From NCBI GenBank assembly GCA_946885765.1, contig CAMPHD010000064.1, positions 1-11,819 of the forward strand: DNA of 11,819 bases, in the 5' to 3' direction. The notes beneath the pieces were generated by a model, which was not told where the DNA came from, ran no database searches, and saw only the letters and a list, made by a program, of their open reading frames with translations. The stretch is from an uncultured Thalassospira sp. (lineage in GTDB: Bacteria > Pseudomonadota > Alphaproteobacteria > Rhodospirillales_A > Thalassospiraceae). The translations under genes were made by a program, and so were the position numbers. The stretch's first letter is position 1. Each line of letters begins with the position of its first letter. Below, in pieces: positions 1-6,607 of the stretch.

Positions 1-1
1 C

Positions 2-1228
2 ACCTATTGTGCGACACCCGGTCGGGTTTCCAATGGCGATAATGGCAGTGTCGCCTGCGACCATTATCATCGCTGGGCCGAGGATCTGGACCTGATCAGC
101 GGGCTTGGCGCCCGACATTACCGGTTTTCTGTCATGTGGCCGCGTGTCATTCCGAACGGTACGGGCAAAGTCAATGAAACCGGCATGGCGTTTTACGACC
201 GCCTGATTGACGGGATGTGTGAACGCGGCCTTGATCCCTGGCTTTGCCTGTACCACTGGGATTTGCCGCAAGCATTGCAGGATCGCGGCGGTTGGACCAA
301 TCGCGACATCGTCGATTGGTTTGGCGACTATACCGAGCTGCTGGTGACGCGATTTGGCGACCGGGTCAAATCGTGGGTTACGTTTAACGAACCCAACGTG
401 GTGGCGTGGGTTGGCCACGAAGAAGGCCGCCACGCACCGGGAATTAGCGACCCACGCGCAGCGATGCGCGTCGCCCATAATCTGAATATGTGCCATGCGC
501 GTGCGACCCGCGTGATCAAGCATCATTATCCGGATGCACCGGTCGGATTCGTTTTACCGATGCACAAAGCCTATACACTGCCGCATCGGCGCGAACAGGA
601 TGCCTATCTGGTCGAACTGTTCGAAGCCAAATGGAATGGCATCTTCCTTGATCCGGTTTATTACGGCCGATATCCCGATCTGATTATCGACCGCATGGAA
701 CCGCACATTCAGGATGGCGACCTTGAAGCGATCAAAACCAAAGTCGATTTTCAGGGACTGAACCAATATTTCCCAAGCTATATCGAAGCCGCCGAGGGGC
801 GTGCTTGGCCATTCAAACATGCCGAACCGCCAAAATATTTCCGTCGCACGGAAATGGGGTGGGCGATTGATGGTGATTGTTTCTATCGCACCATGAAAAT
901 CCTGCAGGAAAACTATGGCAACCCGCCAGTCTTCGTTACCGAAAATGGTGGTGCCTTCACGGACGTTCCCGGCCATAACGGCTATATCGACGATCAGGAT
1001 CGCATCGCCTATTACCACGAATATCTCTCGGCCCTTTTGCGCGCGGTGAACGAAGGCGCAAATGTGCAAGGATACATGCCCTGGTCGTTGCTGGATAATT
1101 TCGAATGGGCCTATGGCTATGAAAAACGGTTCGGGTTGGTGCATGTCGATTACGACACGCTCAAACGCACGCCAAAGGCATCCTATGACTTCATGCGGCG
1201 TGTGATTGAAAGCAACGCATTGCCTTAA
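2..1228 (+). CDS. Beta-glucosidase, glycoside hydrolase family 1 (5' end cut off)
   Basis: This is a GH1 retaining glycosidase that hydrolyses beta-glucosides in the cytoplasm. The reading frame is already open at base 2, so the first internal ATG (134) is not the start: conserved GH1 sequence (TPGRV, then DHYHRW and HYRFSVMWPR) lies upstream of it. 408 codons are visible. The acid/base Glu is in TFNEP (Glu codon 389-391) and the nucleophile Glu is in VTENGG (codon 941-943). Both are about 36 residues earlier than in a full-length enzyme of about 450 residues, so roughly that much is missing. The C-terminal signature LLDNFEWAYGYEKRFGL is intact. The usual GxNYY motif reads GLNQY, keeping Asn and the last Tyr. 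A LacI-family gene follows 54 bases later on the same strand, suggesting a co-regulated sugar operon whose transporter genes would lie to the left. Exact substrate (cellobiose or another beta-glucoside) cannot be told. Confidence 0.95.
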   Translation, partial: TYCATPGRVSNGDNGSVACDHYHRWAEDLDLISGLGARHYRFSVMWPRVIPNGTGKVNETGMAFYDRLIDGMCERGLDPWLCLYHWDLPQALQDRGGWTNRDIVDWFGDYTELLVTRFGDRVKSWVTFNEPNVVAWVGHEEGRHAPGISDPRAAMRVAHNLNMCHARATRVIKHHYPDAPVGFVLPMHKAYTLPHRREQDAYLVELFEAKWNGIFLDPVYYGRYPDLIIDRMEPHIQDGDLEAIKTKVDFQGLNQYFPSYIEAAEGRAWPFKHAEPPKYFRRTEMGWAIDGDCFYRTMKILQENYGNPPVFVTENGGAFTDVPGHNGYIDDQDRIAYYHEYLSALLRAVNEGANVQGYMPWSLLDNFEWAYGYEKRFGLVHVDYDTLKRTPKASYDFMRRVIESNALP

Positions 1229-1282
1229 CCGCAAACGGGCGATTAGATTGTCCGCCAAAGAATAAAATGAACGGACCCGCAT

Positions 1283-2323
1283 ATGTCAGCCACCCGCCCG
1301 AACCTTCGCACCATCGCCGACCGTCTTGGCCTGTCGGTCACAACGGTATCCCGTGCGTTAAAAGACGGGCCGGAGGTCAAACCCGATACGGTCGCCCGCG
1401 TCAAGGCCGAGGCGGCCGAAATCGGTTACCATCCCGATGCCCGTGGCGTGATGCTGCGCACCGGCAAGACCATGCAGGTCTGCTCGATCCTATATTCCCC
1501 GGAAGTCGGCGATTACGGTGATCCGGGGTTTCTGGCACAGGTTGAAAGTCTCGCCAAGGGGCTGGAGGCCGATCACTATTCACTGGTCGTTCTGGCCCAG
1601 ACCAGCAGCGAAGACCCGCTTGAACCCGTGCGCCGCGTTCATACGCAGCATATGGCAGACACGGTGGTATTTTCGCGCACGACCTTGCAGGACAGTCGTG
1701 CCAAATACTGCCTGCAACATGACTTTCCCTTTGTCAGTTTTGGCCGGACGGAACTTTTAACCCCGCATGCCTTTGTCGATCACGATGATGAACAGGCGGC
1801 TTTTGATGCGGTCAAACGCCTGATTGATGATGGCCATCGCAAAATCGGCATGATCGATCCGCCCGAAGCCCTGACCTTTTTTGGCTATCGCAAACGCGGT
1901 GCGCGACGCGCAATGATCGAGGCGGGGCTTGATCCCGAAAGCCTGATCTGGATGACATCGGACGTGTCCGTCCGGGCGGCGCGCGAAGCCACTATCCGCC
2001 TGTTTGGCAATCAGCGCGATGCCACCGCCGTGGTGTGCGCCAGCCAGATGACCATGATTGGTGCGCTGGAGGCATTGCTGGAACTGGGCATGGACACAAT
2101 ACGGGACGGGATCGGTATTGTCGGTTTTGGCGGCATGCCGTTTCGCATGCTGTCCAAACAGAAGCTCGCCTATTACTACCAGCCACAACGCAAGGTCGGC
2201 AAAGTGCTGTCGGAACATTTGCATGGCCTAATGACTGGCACCCCGGCCGAAGAACTGCAAACGCTTTTGCCCTATCGACGGATCGACGATCTTGCCGCCT
2301 TCCGCGAGGGAGAGGATTTCTGA
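1283..2323 (+). CDS. LacI-family transcriptional regulator (AglR-like)
   Basis: A sugar-responsive DNA-binding repressor of 346 residues, the normal LacI-family length. The N-terminal helix-turn-helix occupies about residues 8-29 (LRTIADRLGLSVTTVSRALK) and is followed by the hinge helix region around 48-60 (GYHPDARGVMLRTGK). The rest is a periplasmic-binding-protein-like effector domain with the expected VDHDDEQAAFDAVKRLIDDGHRKIG segment. The RPNLRTIA..LSVTTVSRALKDGPEV style N-terminus is that of alphaproteobacterial AglR/ThuR-type regulators of alpha- or beta-glucoside uptake; this is a family resemblance, not proof of ligand. ATG at 1283 is chosen because the HTH begins eight residues later; the ribosome site is weak. 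It follows the GH1 gene by 54 bases, so it probably controls that operon. No convincing LacI-type palindrome is visible inside the window, so the operator probably lies upstream of the left edge. Confidence 0.93.
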   Translation: MSATRPNLRTIADRLGLSVTTVSRALKDGPEVKPDTVARVKAEAAEIGYHPDARGVMLRTGKTMQVCSILYSPEVGDYGDPGFLAQVESLAKGLEADHYSLVVLAQTSSEDPLEPVRRVHTQHMADTVVFSRTTLQDSRAKYCLQHDFPFVSFGRTELLTPHAFVDHDDEQAAFDAVKRLIDDGHRKIGMIDPPEALTFFGYRKRGARRAMIEAGLDPESLIWMTSDVSVRAAREATIRLFGNQRDATAVVCASQMTMIGALEALLELGMDTIRDGIGIVGFGGMPFRMLSKQKLAYYYQPQRKVGKVLSEHLHGLMTGTPAEELQTLLPYRRIDDLAAFREGEDF

Positions 2324-2333
2324 TCAAACCCGA

Positions 2334-2867
2334 CTATCCCTGTTTGTCTTCCTTGATATCCTCGACGGTTTGCTCGTTGCCCAGAAGGCGAACCAGCATA
2401 AGTTCGAACGGTTTCAAGGCGATCAGGACAATCAGCGTCAAGACCGTCGCAATCACCACCACATGCCAAGCCGCCAGAGCACATGCGATACCAAGGGCAG
2501 CCGTGATCCAGACGGTGGCCGCAGTTGTCAGGCCGCTAACCGACATGTCTTTTGGCTGGCGCAGGATCACACCCGCCCCGATAAAGCCGATCCCGGTCAG
2601 AACGCCTTGCAAAATCCCCTGCACGACGCGCGACAATGCATCGGGATGATCAATCAGATCCTGAAAATGGACTGCAACAACCGACACCACCGCCGCGCCA
2701 AGCGCAACCAACGCCAATGTGCGCATGCCCGTCGGCTTGCCATTCACATCACGGTTCAACCCGATCACCATTCCGATCACGGTTGCTGCACAAAGCCGCA
2801 AAACCATATCGATCACGCCGATATCGAAATATCGTTCAGCCGTTGCAAAATAGGGAAGATCGGTCAT
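2334..2867 (-). CDS. MgtC/SapB family membrane protein
   Basis: An integral inner-membrane protein of 177 residues from the ATG at 2867. It carries the MgtC/SapB signature: GLNRDVNGKPTGMRTLALVALGA (about 37-59), then QGILQGVLTGIGFIGAGVIL (83-102) and SGLTTAATVWITAALGIACA (111-130), with about five hydrophobic helices. It ends shortly after the last helix, so it lacks the longer soluble C-terminal domain of Salmonella MgtC and resembles short YhiD/SapB-type members. Their function is poorly defined: MgtC proteins are linked to Mg limitation, acid stress and modulation of ATP synthase or phosphate transport, and which applies here is unknown. A TTG at 2891 could add eight residues (KHELDTG) but has no ribosome site, so ATG 2867, preceded by a GGA, is preferred. 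Its stop is only 10 bases from the stop of the convergent LacI gene. Confidence 0.9.
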   Translation of the reverse strand: MTDLPYFATAERYFDIGVIDMVLRLCAATVIGMVIGLNRDVNGKPTGMRTLALVALGAAVVSVVAVHFQDLIDHPDALSRVVQGILQGVLTGIGFIGAGVILRQPKDMSVSGLTTAATVWITAALGIACALAAWHVVVIATVLTLIVLIALKPFELMLVRLLGNEQTVEDIKEDKQG

Positions 2868-2959
2868 GCCCGTATCCAGTTCGTGTTTCAATCTGTTTGA
2901 TATACAGACCGAAACGCCCTCTGTTCGTGCATTGTTCCGTTACGGAAACGTCAGACTCC

Positions 2960-3403
2960 TCATATAAATAGCATTTCACCCTGCTGGCGGGCGTCATTCA
3001 GGAATGTCACAACCCCACCTGTCTCAATCTTTAGCTCATCGCGCTTTGCTTCGTTCTCAAGACCAAGCGCCCGAAGGCCCATTTCGCAAACCATAAACTT
3101 GCCATCCAACGCCACACAGGCCGACAGCAGTTCCTCGAACGTGCCGATGCCACGTGTGGAATAGCTGAGATCAATCGAGGTAGCCGTTGCCCCTTCGGCC
3201 TCGGTCCGCAAGTGACGCCAGCCCGAAGGGGCCAACACGGCGCGACTGGCTTCCATCGTAAAAAATAGGGTTGCCTCGCGCCCGGATGCAAGTGCGGCTG
3301 ATGCCATTACGAGTGCGTAATGAACTTTTTCGAAGTTACCGGAAAATACCACCAGCGATAGTTTCTTCGGACTTTCGGACTGGTTGGCGGTTTCAATGCT
3401 CAT
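2960..3403 (-). CDS. DsrE/DsrF-like sulfur-relay family protein
   Basis: A small cytoplasmic protein of 147 residues with a DsrE-type alpha/beta fold pattern: a beta strand (LSLVVFSG, 15-22), a helix (KVHYALVMASAALASG), a second strand (EATLFFTM) and a later strand-cysteine-helix segment FMVCEMGLRALGL (103-115). That last segment resembles the conserved CxMSMxxxG region of DsrE-like persulfide carriers, so Cys106 is the likely sulfur-accepting residue; Cys96 is also present. ATG 3403 is chosen over upstream possibilities because AAGGA lies just before it and the fold starts soon after. It overlaps the 3' end of the upstream moeB-like gene by 11 bases, implying translational coupling. This context suggests a sulfur carrier or partner in sulfur transfer for the E1-like enzyme; that role is inferred. 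The true partner and substrate are unknown. Confidence 0.85.
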   Translation of the reverse strand: MSIETANQSESPKKLSLVVFSGNFEKVHYALVMASAALASGREATLFFTMEASRAVLAPSGWRHLRTEAEGATATSIDLSYSTRGIGTFEELLSACVALDGKFMVCEMGLRALGLENEAKRDELKIETGGVVTFLNDARQQGEMLFI

Positions 3404-4196
3404 GAATGGACAGGTCCTTGATACTGGCGTTTTCAGAACAAAGCGGGCAGCCCGGATCACGCGGGACTTTGATCTTTCGGAAGGATGCACCAAGTGCATC
3501 GACAATCACAAGCCTGCCGGACAGACCATCGCCAATTCCCATCAATTCCTTGAGGATTTCGGTTGCCTGAATCCCGCCAATCATTCCCACGACCGAACCT
3601 AGGACACCGCCCTGGGCACAGGACGGAATGGCGTCTTCGGGCGGTGGGCTGTGATAGATGCAGCGATAACAGGGATGCGGATCGCCCTGATGCGCCTTGA
3701 ATGTCGCAATCTGGCCATCAAACCGGAGGGCCGCACCCGATACCAGCGTTCTGCCCGCAAAATAGCACGCATCGTTTAGAAGGAATCGTGTTTCGAAATT
3801 GTCCGACCCATCGGCAATCACATCATAATCCGCAATCAGGTCCATAACATTGGACGCATCAAGGCGAACATTATATGTCCGCACAGTGATTTCCGGGTTC
3901 ATATCAAGCATGGTTGATTTGGCACTTTCGACCTTGGGCGCACCCAAGTCTTTCATGCCATGCGCGATCTGACGCTGCAGATTGGAAAGTTCGACCGTAT
4001 CGGCATCGACGATCCCGATGGTGCCAACCCCGGCCGCAGCCAGATACATCACCAATGGCGATCCAAGCCCACCCGCGCCAACAATCAGCACCCGCCCGCG
4101 CTTCAGCTTCATTTGCCCTGTGCCGCCAACATCCTTCAGGACGATATGCCGGGCATAACGCTGCACTTCATTTTCGCTGAAATCAAAATCACTCAC
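3393..4196 (-). CDS. moeB: MoeB/ThiF/HesA-type adenylyltransferase (E1-like)
   Basis: An E1-like enzyme of 267 residues that adenylates the C-terminal glycine of a ubiquitin-like sulfur carrier, MoaD in molybdopterin synthesis or ThiS in thiamine synthesis. Visible elements are the N-terminal RYARHIVLKDVGGTGQ typical of MoeB, the nucleotide loop GAGGLGSP (40-47), DAD and the arginine segment SNLQRQ (71-76), the DGSDNFETR motif (129-137), Cys193 in PSCAQGG, and a zinc site from CYRC (176/179) and CPLC (250/253). There is no C-terminal rhodanese domain, so it is the short bacterial form. The start is GTG at 4196; the first internal Met (30) would remove conserved sequence. The downstream DsrE gene overlaps it by 11 bases. 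MoeB is the more likely name, but MoeB and ThiF cannot be separated by motifs alone and no moaD or thiS is in the window. Confidence 0.88.
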   Translation of the reverse strand: MSDFDFSENEVQRYARHIVLKDVGGTGQMKLKRGRVLIVGAGGLGSPLVMYLAAAGVGTIGIVDADTVELSNLQRQIAHGMKDLGAPKVESAKSTMLDMNPEITVRTYNVRLDASNVMDLIADYDVIADGSDNFETRFLLNDACYFAGRTLVSGAALRFDGQIATFKAHQGDPHPCYRCIYHSPPPEDAIPSCAQGGVLGSVVGMIGGIQATEILKELMGIGDGLSGRLVIVDALGASFRKIKVPRDPGCPLCSENASIKDLSIHEH

Positions 4197-4264
4197 AGGC
4201 GGTTTCTTTCATTTGGTCCGAACGGTCTGCCATTGCATATAGCGCGCATGGCACAGACAAGAAA

Positions 4265-4284
4265 GGCCCGGAAAAATCCGGGCC
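4265..4284 (-). terminator. Intrinsic terminator of cysK
   Basis: A perfect 8-bp stem (GGCCCGGA with TCCGGGCC) and an AAAA loop lie 31 bases after the cysK stop codon. In the cysK direction the stem is followed by TTTCTTGT. This separates cysK from the moeB-DsrE pair, which therefore probably has its own promoter in the roughly 68 bases left before the GTG start, although no clear -35/-10 pair is visible there. Confidence 0.85.
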
Positions 4285-4315
4285 CTCTTCAAATGCGTCG
4301 GTCAGCAAAACCGAA

Positions 4316-5266
4316 TTACTGCAGACCTTCGAACAGCGGGGTCGACAGGTAACGTTCGGCAAAGCTCGGAATAATGATCACGATACGTTTGCCTTCGTTT
4401 TCCGGCAACTGGCCAAGCTCGATACCTGCCGCAACGGCTGCACCGGACGAAATGCCGGTCGGCAAGCCTTCAATGCTGGCGAGTTTGCGGGCGGTGGCAA
4501 AGGCGGTTTCATTGCCAATCGTCATGACCTTGTCGATCACGTCGGTATGGAGGTTTCCCGGAATGAAACCGGCACCAATACCCTGGATTTTATGCGGACC
4601 GGGTGCACCACCGGAAATAACCGGACTGTCTTCCGGCTCGACCGCGACAATCTGGATATTCGGGTTATGCTTTTTCAGAACCTCGCCAACACCGGTCAGC
4701 GTCCCGCCGGTACCGACACCGGAAACAAAGATATCAATCTTGCCAGCGGTATCCTTGATGATTTCCTGCGCGGTCGTATTGCGGTGGATTTCCGGGTTTG
4801 CCGGGTTTTCAAACTGCTGAAGCATGATCGCGCCATCAATCTCGGCAACTAGTTCCTCCGCGCGGGCAACCGCACCTTTCATGCCTTTCGCCGCCGGAGT
4901 CAGGTCAATCTGCGCGCCTAGAAGCATCAGCATCTTGCGACGTTCCAGCGACATGCTTTCCGGCATGGTCAAGATCAGTTTGTAACCCTTGGCAGCCGCC
5001 ACGAAAGCCAGCGCGATACCGGTATTACCCGAAGTCGGCTCGACCAGTGTCGCACCCGGTTTGATGCGGCCGGATTTCTCGGCATCCTCGATCATTGCGA
5101 GACCGATACGGTCTTTGACCGAGGCCAGCGGATTGAAGAATTCAAGCTTGCCAATCAGATCGGCCTTCACACCCTCGGCCGCTGCCAGACGTGAAAGACG
5201 AACCAGCGGCGTCGCACCGATGGTGTCGATGATGCTGTCGTAAATCTTGCCGCGAAACTCAGTCAT
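4316..5266 (-). CDS. cysK: Cysteine synthase A (O-acetylserine sulfhydrylase)
   Basis: A pyridoxal-phosphate enzyme that makes L-cysteine from O-acetylserine and sulfide, the last step of sulfate assimilation. The 316 residues match the family length. Lys51 in [11 protein letters not shown] binds PLP, the substrate loop PTSGNTG is at 77-83, the phosphate-binding GTGGT is at 185-189, and [11 protein letters not shown] and PTGISSGAA are typical of CysK rather than of CysM or cystathionine beta-synthase. Start ATG 5266 has a good ribosome site (GAGGA five bases upstream). The gene lies 202 bases downstream of an Rrf2-family regulator on the same strand, has a candidate promoter of its own, and ends in an intrinsic terminator. 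CysK normally also binds the CysE C-terminus; in Bacillus and Staphylococcus it binds CymR, an Rrf2 protein, which makes this neighbour notable. Confidence 0.97.
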   Translation of the reverse strand: MTEFRGKIYDSIIDTIGATPLVRLSRLAAAEGVKADLIGKLEFFNPLASVKDRIGLAMIEDAEKSGRIKPGATLVEPTSGNTGIALAFVAAAKGYKLILTMPESMSLERRKMLMLLGAQIDLTPAAKGMKGAVARAEELVAEIDGAIMLQQFENPANPEIHRNTTAQEIIKDTAGKIDIFVSGVGTGGTLTGVGEVLKKHNPNIQIVAVEPEDSPVISGGAPGPHKIQGIGAGFIPGNLHTDVIDKVMTIGNETAFATARKLASIEGLPTGISSGAAVAAGIELGQLPENEGKRIVIIIPSFAERYLSTPLFEGLQ

Positions 5267-5316
5267 GTTTTCCTCGCAATTTCTTGTAATTTAAAATCAA
5301 CCACATTCTGGATTTG

Positions 5317-5344
5317 TATTTATCCCGTTTAACACTCAAGTCAA
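5317..5344 (-). promoter_or_regulatory. Candidate sigma-70 promoter of cysK
   Basis: On the minus strand, TTGACT (5344-5339) is followed after 16 bases by TAAATA (5322-5317), about 50 bases before the cysK ATG. The -35 is a 5/6 match but the -10 only 3/6. Just upstream is an 8-bp perfect palindrome GTTTAAAC (5349-5356), a possible regulator half-site. A perfect TATAAT occurs farther up at 5407-5402, but without a recognisable -35. The rest of the 202-base gap between cysK and the Rrf2 gene shows nothing else I can name. Confidence 0.4.
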
Positions 5345-5468
5345 TTGGGTTTAAACAGTTTTTACGCAAATCCTGGTTCGGCCGGTTCCTGACGCCTGTG
5401 AATTATATATGAACCGCAGCGGATTCTTGTGGTTTCACGATACAACAATCTGCCGCCCGTTCCGAAGA

Positions 5469-5924
5469 CTAAATGATGAAATCCGGCGATTCCTCGATCC
5501 CGCTGCGCAGGCCTGCATCGCGTGCCCGGTTACACAAATCCTCGACCGTGATCCGGGTCAGCGACACCATCATTTCGTCCTGCAATTCCCGCCAAAGCGG
5601 GCGGACAACTTCCTTGCCCAACGGTGATCCTGCCGGATCCTCAATCGGATCATCGGATGTTTCCATCGACCGGATCACCGATACAATATCGGCAAGCGTG
5701 ATGCGACGGCGTTCACGTGCCAGACGATACCCGCCACGCGGACCACGCACACCGACAAGAATGTCGGCACGCACCAGCTGCTGCAAGGTCTGTTCAAGAT
5801 AACGTTTCGGAATACCCTGCCGCGCGGTGATATCGCGGCTTTGTACCGGTTCACCCGCGGCGTTATAGGCAATGTCCACCACCGCCTCGATAGCAAACAG
5901 CATCTTCTTTGACAGCTTTAACAT
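5469..5924 (-). CDS. Rrf2-family transcriptional regulator lacking Fe-S cysteines
   Basis: A winged-helix DNA-binding regulator of 151 residues. Rrf2 hallmarks are the start MLKLSKKMLFAIEAVVDIAY, the recognition segment ITARQGIPKRYLEQTLQQLVRADIL (32-56), the wing GVRGPRGGYRLARERRRITLADI (58-80), and a dimerisation helix near the C-terminus (PLWRELQDEMMVSLTRITVEDL). IscR-type members bind a cluster through three cysteines around residues 92-104; this protein has none there, and its only cysteine is Cys131. It is therefore more like cluster-free members such as CymR than like IscR, NsrR or RirA. It lies directly upstream of cysK on the same strand. The start is uncertain: AAGGGGAG (5945-5938) is one base from an ATG at 5936 (four more residues, MKET) and 13 from the ATG at 5924; 5924 gives the canonical family N-terminus. 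Target genes are not known; cysK is the natural candidate. Confidence 0.9.
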   Translation of the reverse strand: MLKLSKKMLFAIEAVVDIAYNAAGEPVQSRDITARQGIPKRYLEQTLQQLVRADILVGVRGPRGGYRLARERRRITLADIVSVIRSMETSDDPIEDPAGSPLGKEVVRPLWRELQDEMMVSLTRITVEDLCNRARDAGLRSGIEESPDFII

Positions 5925-6001
5925 CGTCTCTTTCATACTCCCCTTGCGGTCCCGTCGATCCCCCCGGAAGTACCGGGACCAGTCATTTTCAGAGTTCACA
6001 A

Positions 6002-6049
6002 AGCAGCAACATCACCAGCTGACCAAACCCTTCCGGTGATATTGCTGCT
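6002..6049 (-). terminator. Stem-loop between dut and the Rrf2 gene, possible terminator
   Basis: Arms at 6002-6016 and 6035-6049 are complementary over 15 bp around an 18-base loop. On the minus-strand RNA every position pairs, with one G-U wobble; on the plus-strand RNA the same position would be an A-C mismatch. This favours a role in the dut to Rrf2 direction. It begins 14 bases past the dut stop. Only a weak U run (TTTGTG) follows, so it may be a terminator of modest strength, an RNA-stability element or part of the regulator's leader. Confidence 0.5.
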
Positions 6050-6063
6050 GTATTTAACGGTAA

Positions 6064-6537
6064 TCAGGCCGTTTTATCTGCGGGTGCGCCAACACCGGTC
6101 GATCCAAATCCGCCCGCACCGCGCGCTGTTTCATCCAGATCGGCAACTGCATTCCATGCCACCTGGGTCACCGGTGCGACCACAAGCTGGGCAATGCGCA
6201 TACCACGTTCGATGGTGAATGCCTCATTCCCGTGATTGATCAGGATTACTTTGATTTCGCCGCGATAATCGGCATCAATCGTTCCTGGGCTATTGAGAAC
6301 CGTGACGCCATTTTTCGCAGCCAACCCCGAACGCGGGCGAACCTGTGCTTCAAACCCGGCGGGCAGGGCAATCGCAATACCGGTTTCGACCATGGCCCGT
6401 TTGCCCGGCGCAATCACAAGCGTATCGTCAATCGCCGCCTGCAGATCGACGGCTGCCGACTGTGCGGTGGCATAATCGGGCAGCGGGAAATCCGCACCAT
6501 GGGGCAGCTGTTTAAGATCGACAGTCAAACGCGTCAT
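6064..6537 (-). CDS. dut: Deoxyuridine 5'-triphosphate nucleotidohydrolase (dUTPase)
   Basis: This enzyme hydrolyses dUTP to dUMP and pyrophosphate, keeping uracil out of DNA and supplying dUMP for thymidylate synthesis; it acts as a cytoplasmic homotrimer. All five family motifs are visible in 157 residues: I, AAVDLQA (28-34, less canonical than SAGxDL); [13 protein letters not shown] (67-77); [17 protein letters not shown] (82-95, with the catalytic Asp88); [15 protein letters not shown] (110-122); and [11 protein letters not shown] (139-148). Start ATG 6537 has AAGGA seven bases upstream. It lies 70 bases after coaBC on the same strand, the usual coaBC-dut order in many proteobacteria, and probably shares its transcript. 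Confidence 0.97.
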   Translation of the reverse strand: MTRLTVDLKQLPHGADFPLPDYATAQSAAVDLQAAIDDTLVIAPGKRAMVETGIAIALPAGFEAQVRPRSGLAAKNGVTVLNSPGTIDADYRGEIKVILINHGNEAFTIERGMRIAQLVVAPVTQVAWNAVADLDETARGAGGFGSTGVGAPADKTA

Positions 6538-6607
6538 AAAAGTTCCTTGTCTTCACATTTCTGGCTGCACGCCTTGAACATGCGGCCGGGTTACCAAGTT
6601 ATTCATA

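Noticed and set aside
554..1282. A 242-codon minus-strand reading frame opposite the GH1 gene.
   Set aside because: It is antisense to a clearly conserved beta-glucosidase, and its translation shows no recognisable domain; it reflects the codon bias of the real gene.
1229..1282. A weak GGCG/CGCC pairing between the GH1 and LacI genes, considered as a terminator or LacI operator.
   Set aside because: Arms are only four bases with no U run and no LacI-type central CG palindrome.
2292..2900. A 202-codon plus-strand reading frame overlapping the end of the LacI gene and covering the MgtC-family gene.
   Set aside because: Its His-, Gln- and Arg-rich translation is not protein-like, while the minus strand encodes a clear MgtC/SapB protein.
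4194..4252. An 18-codon leader-like frame (MRAICNGRPF...) whose TGA overlaps the moeB GTG start.
   Set aside because: It has no ribosome site and no attenuator-like structure, and the overlap can arise by chance; not enough to call a leader peptide.
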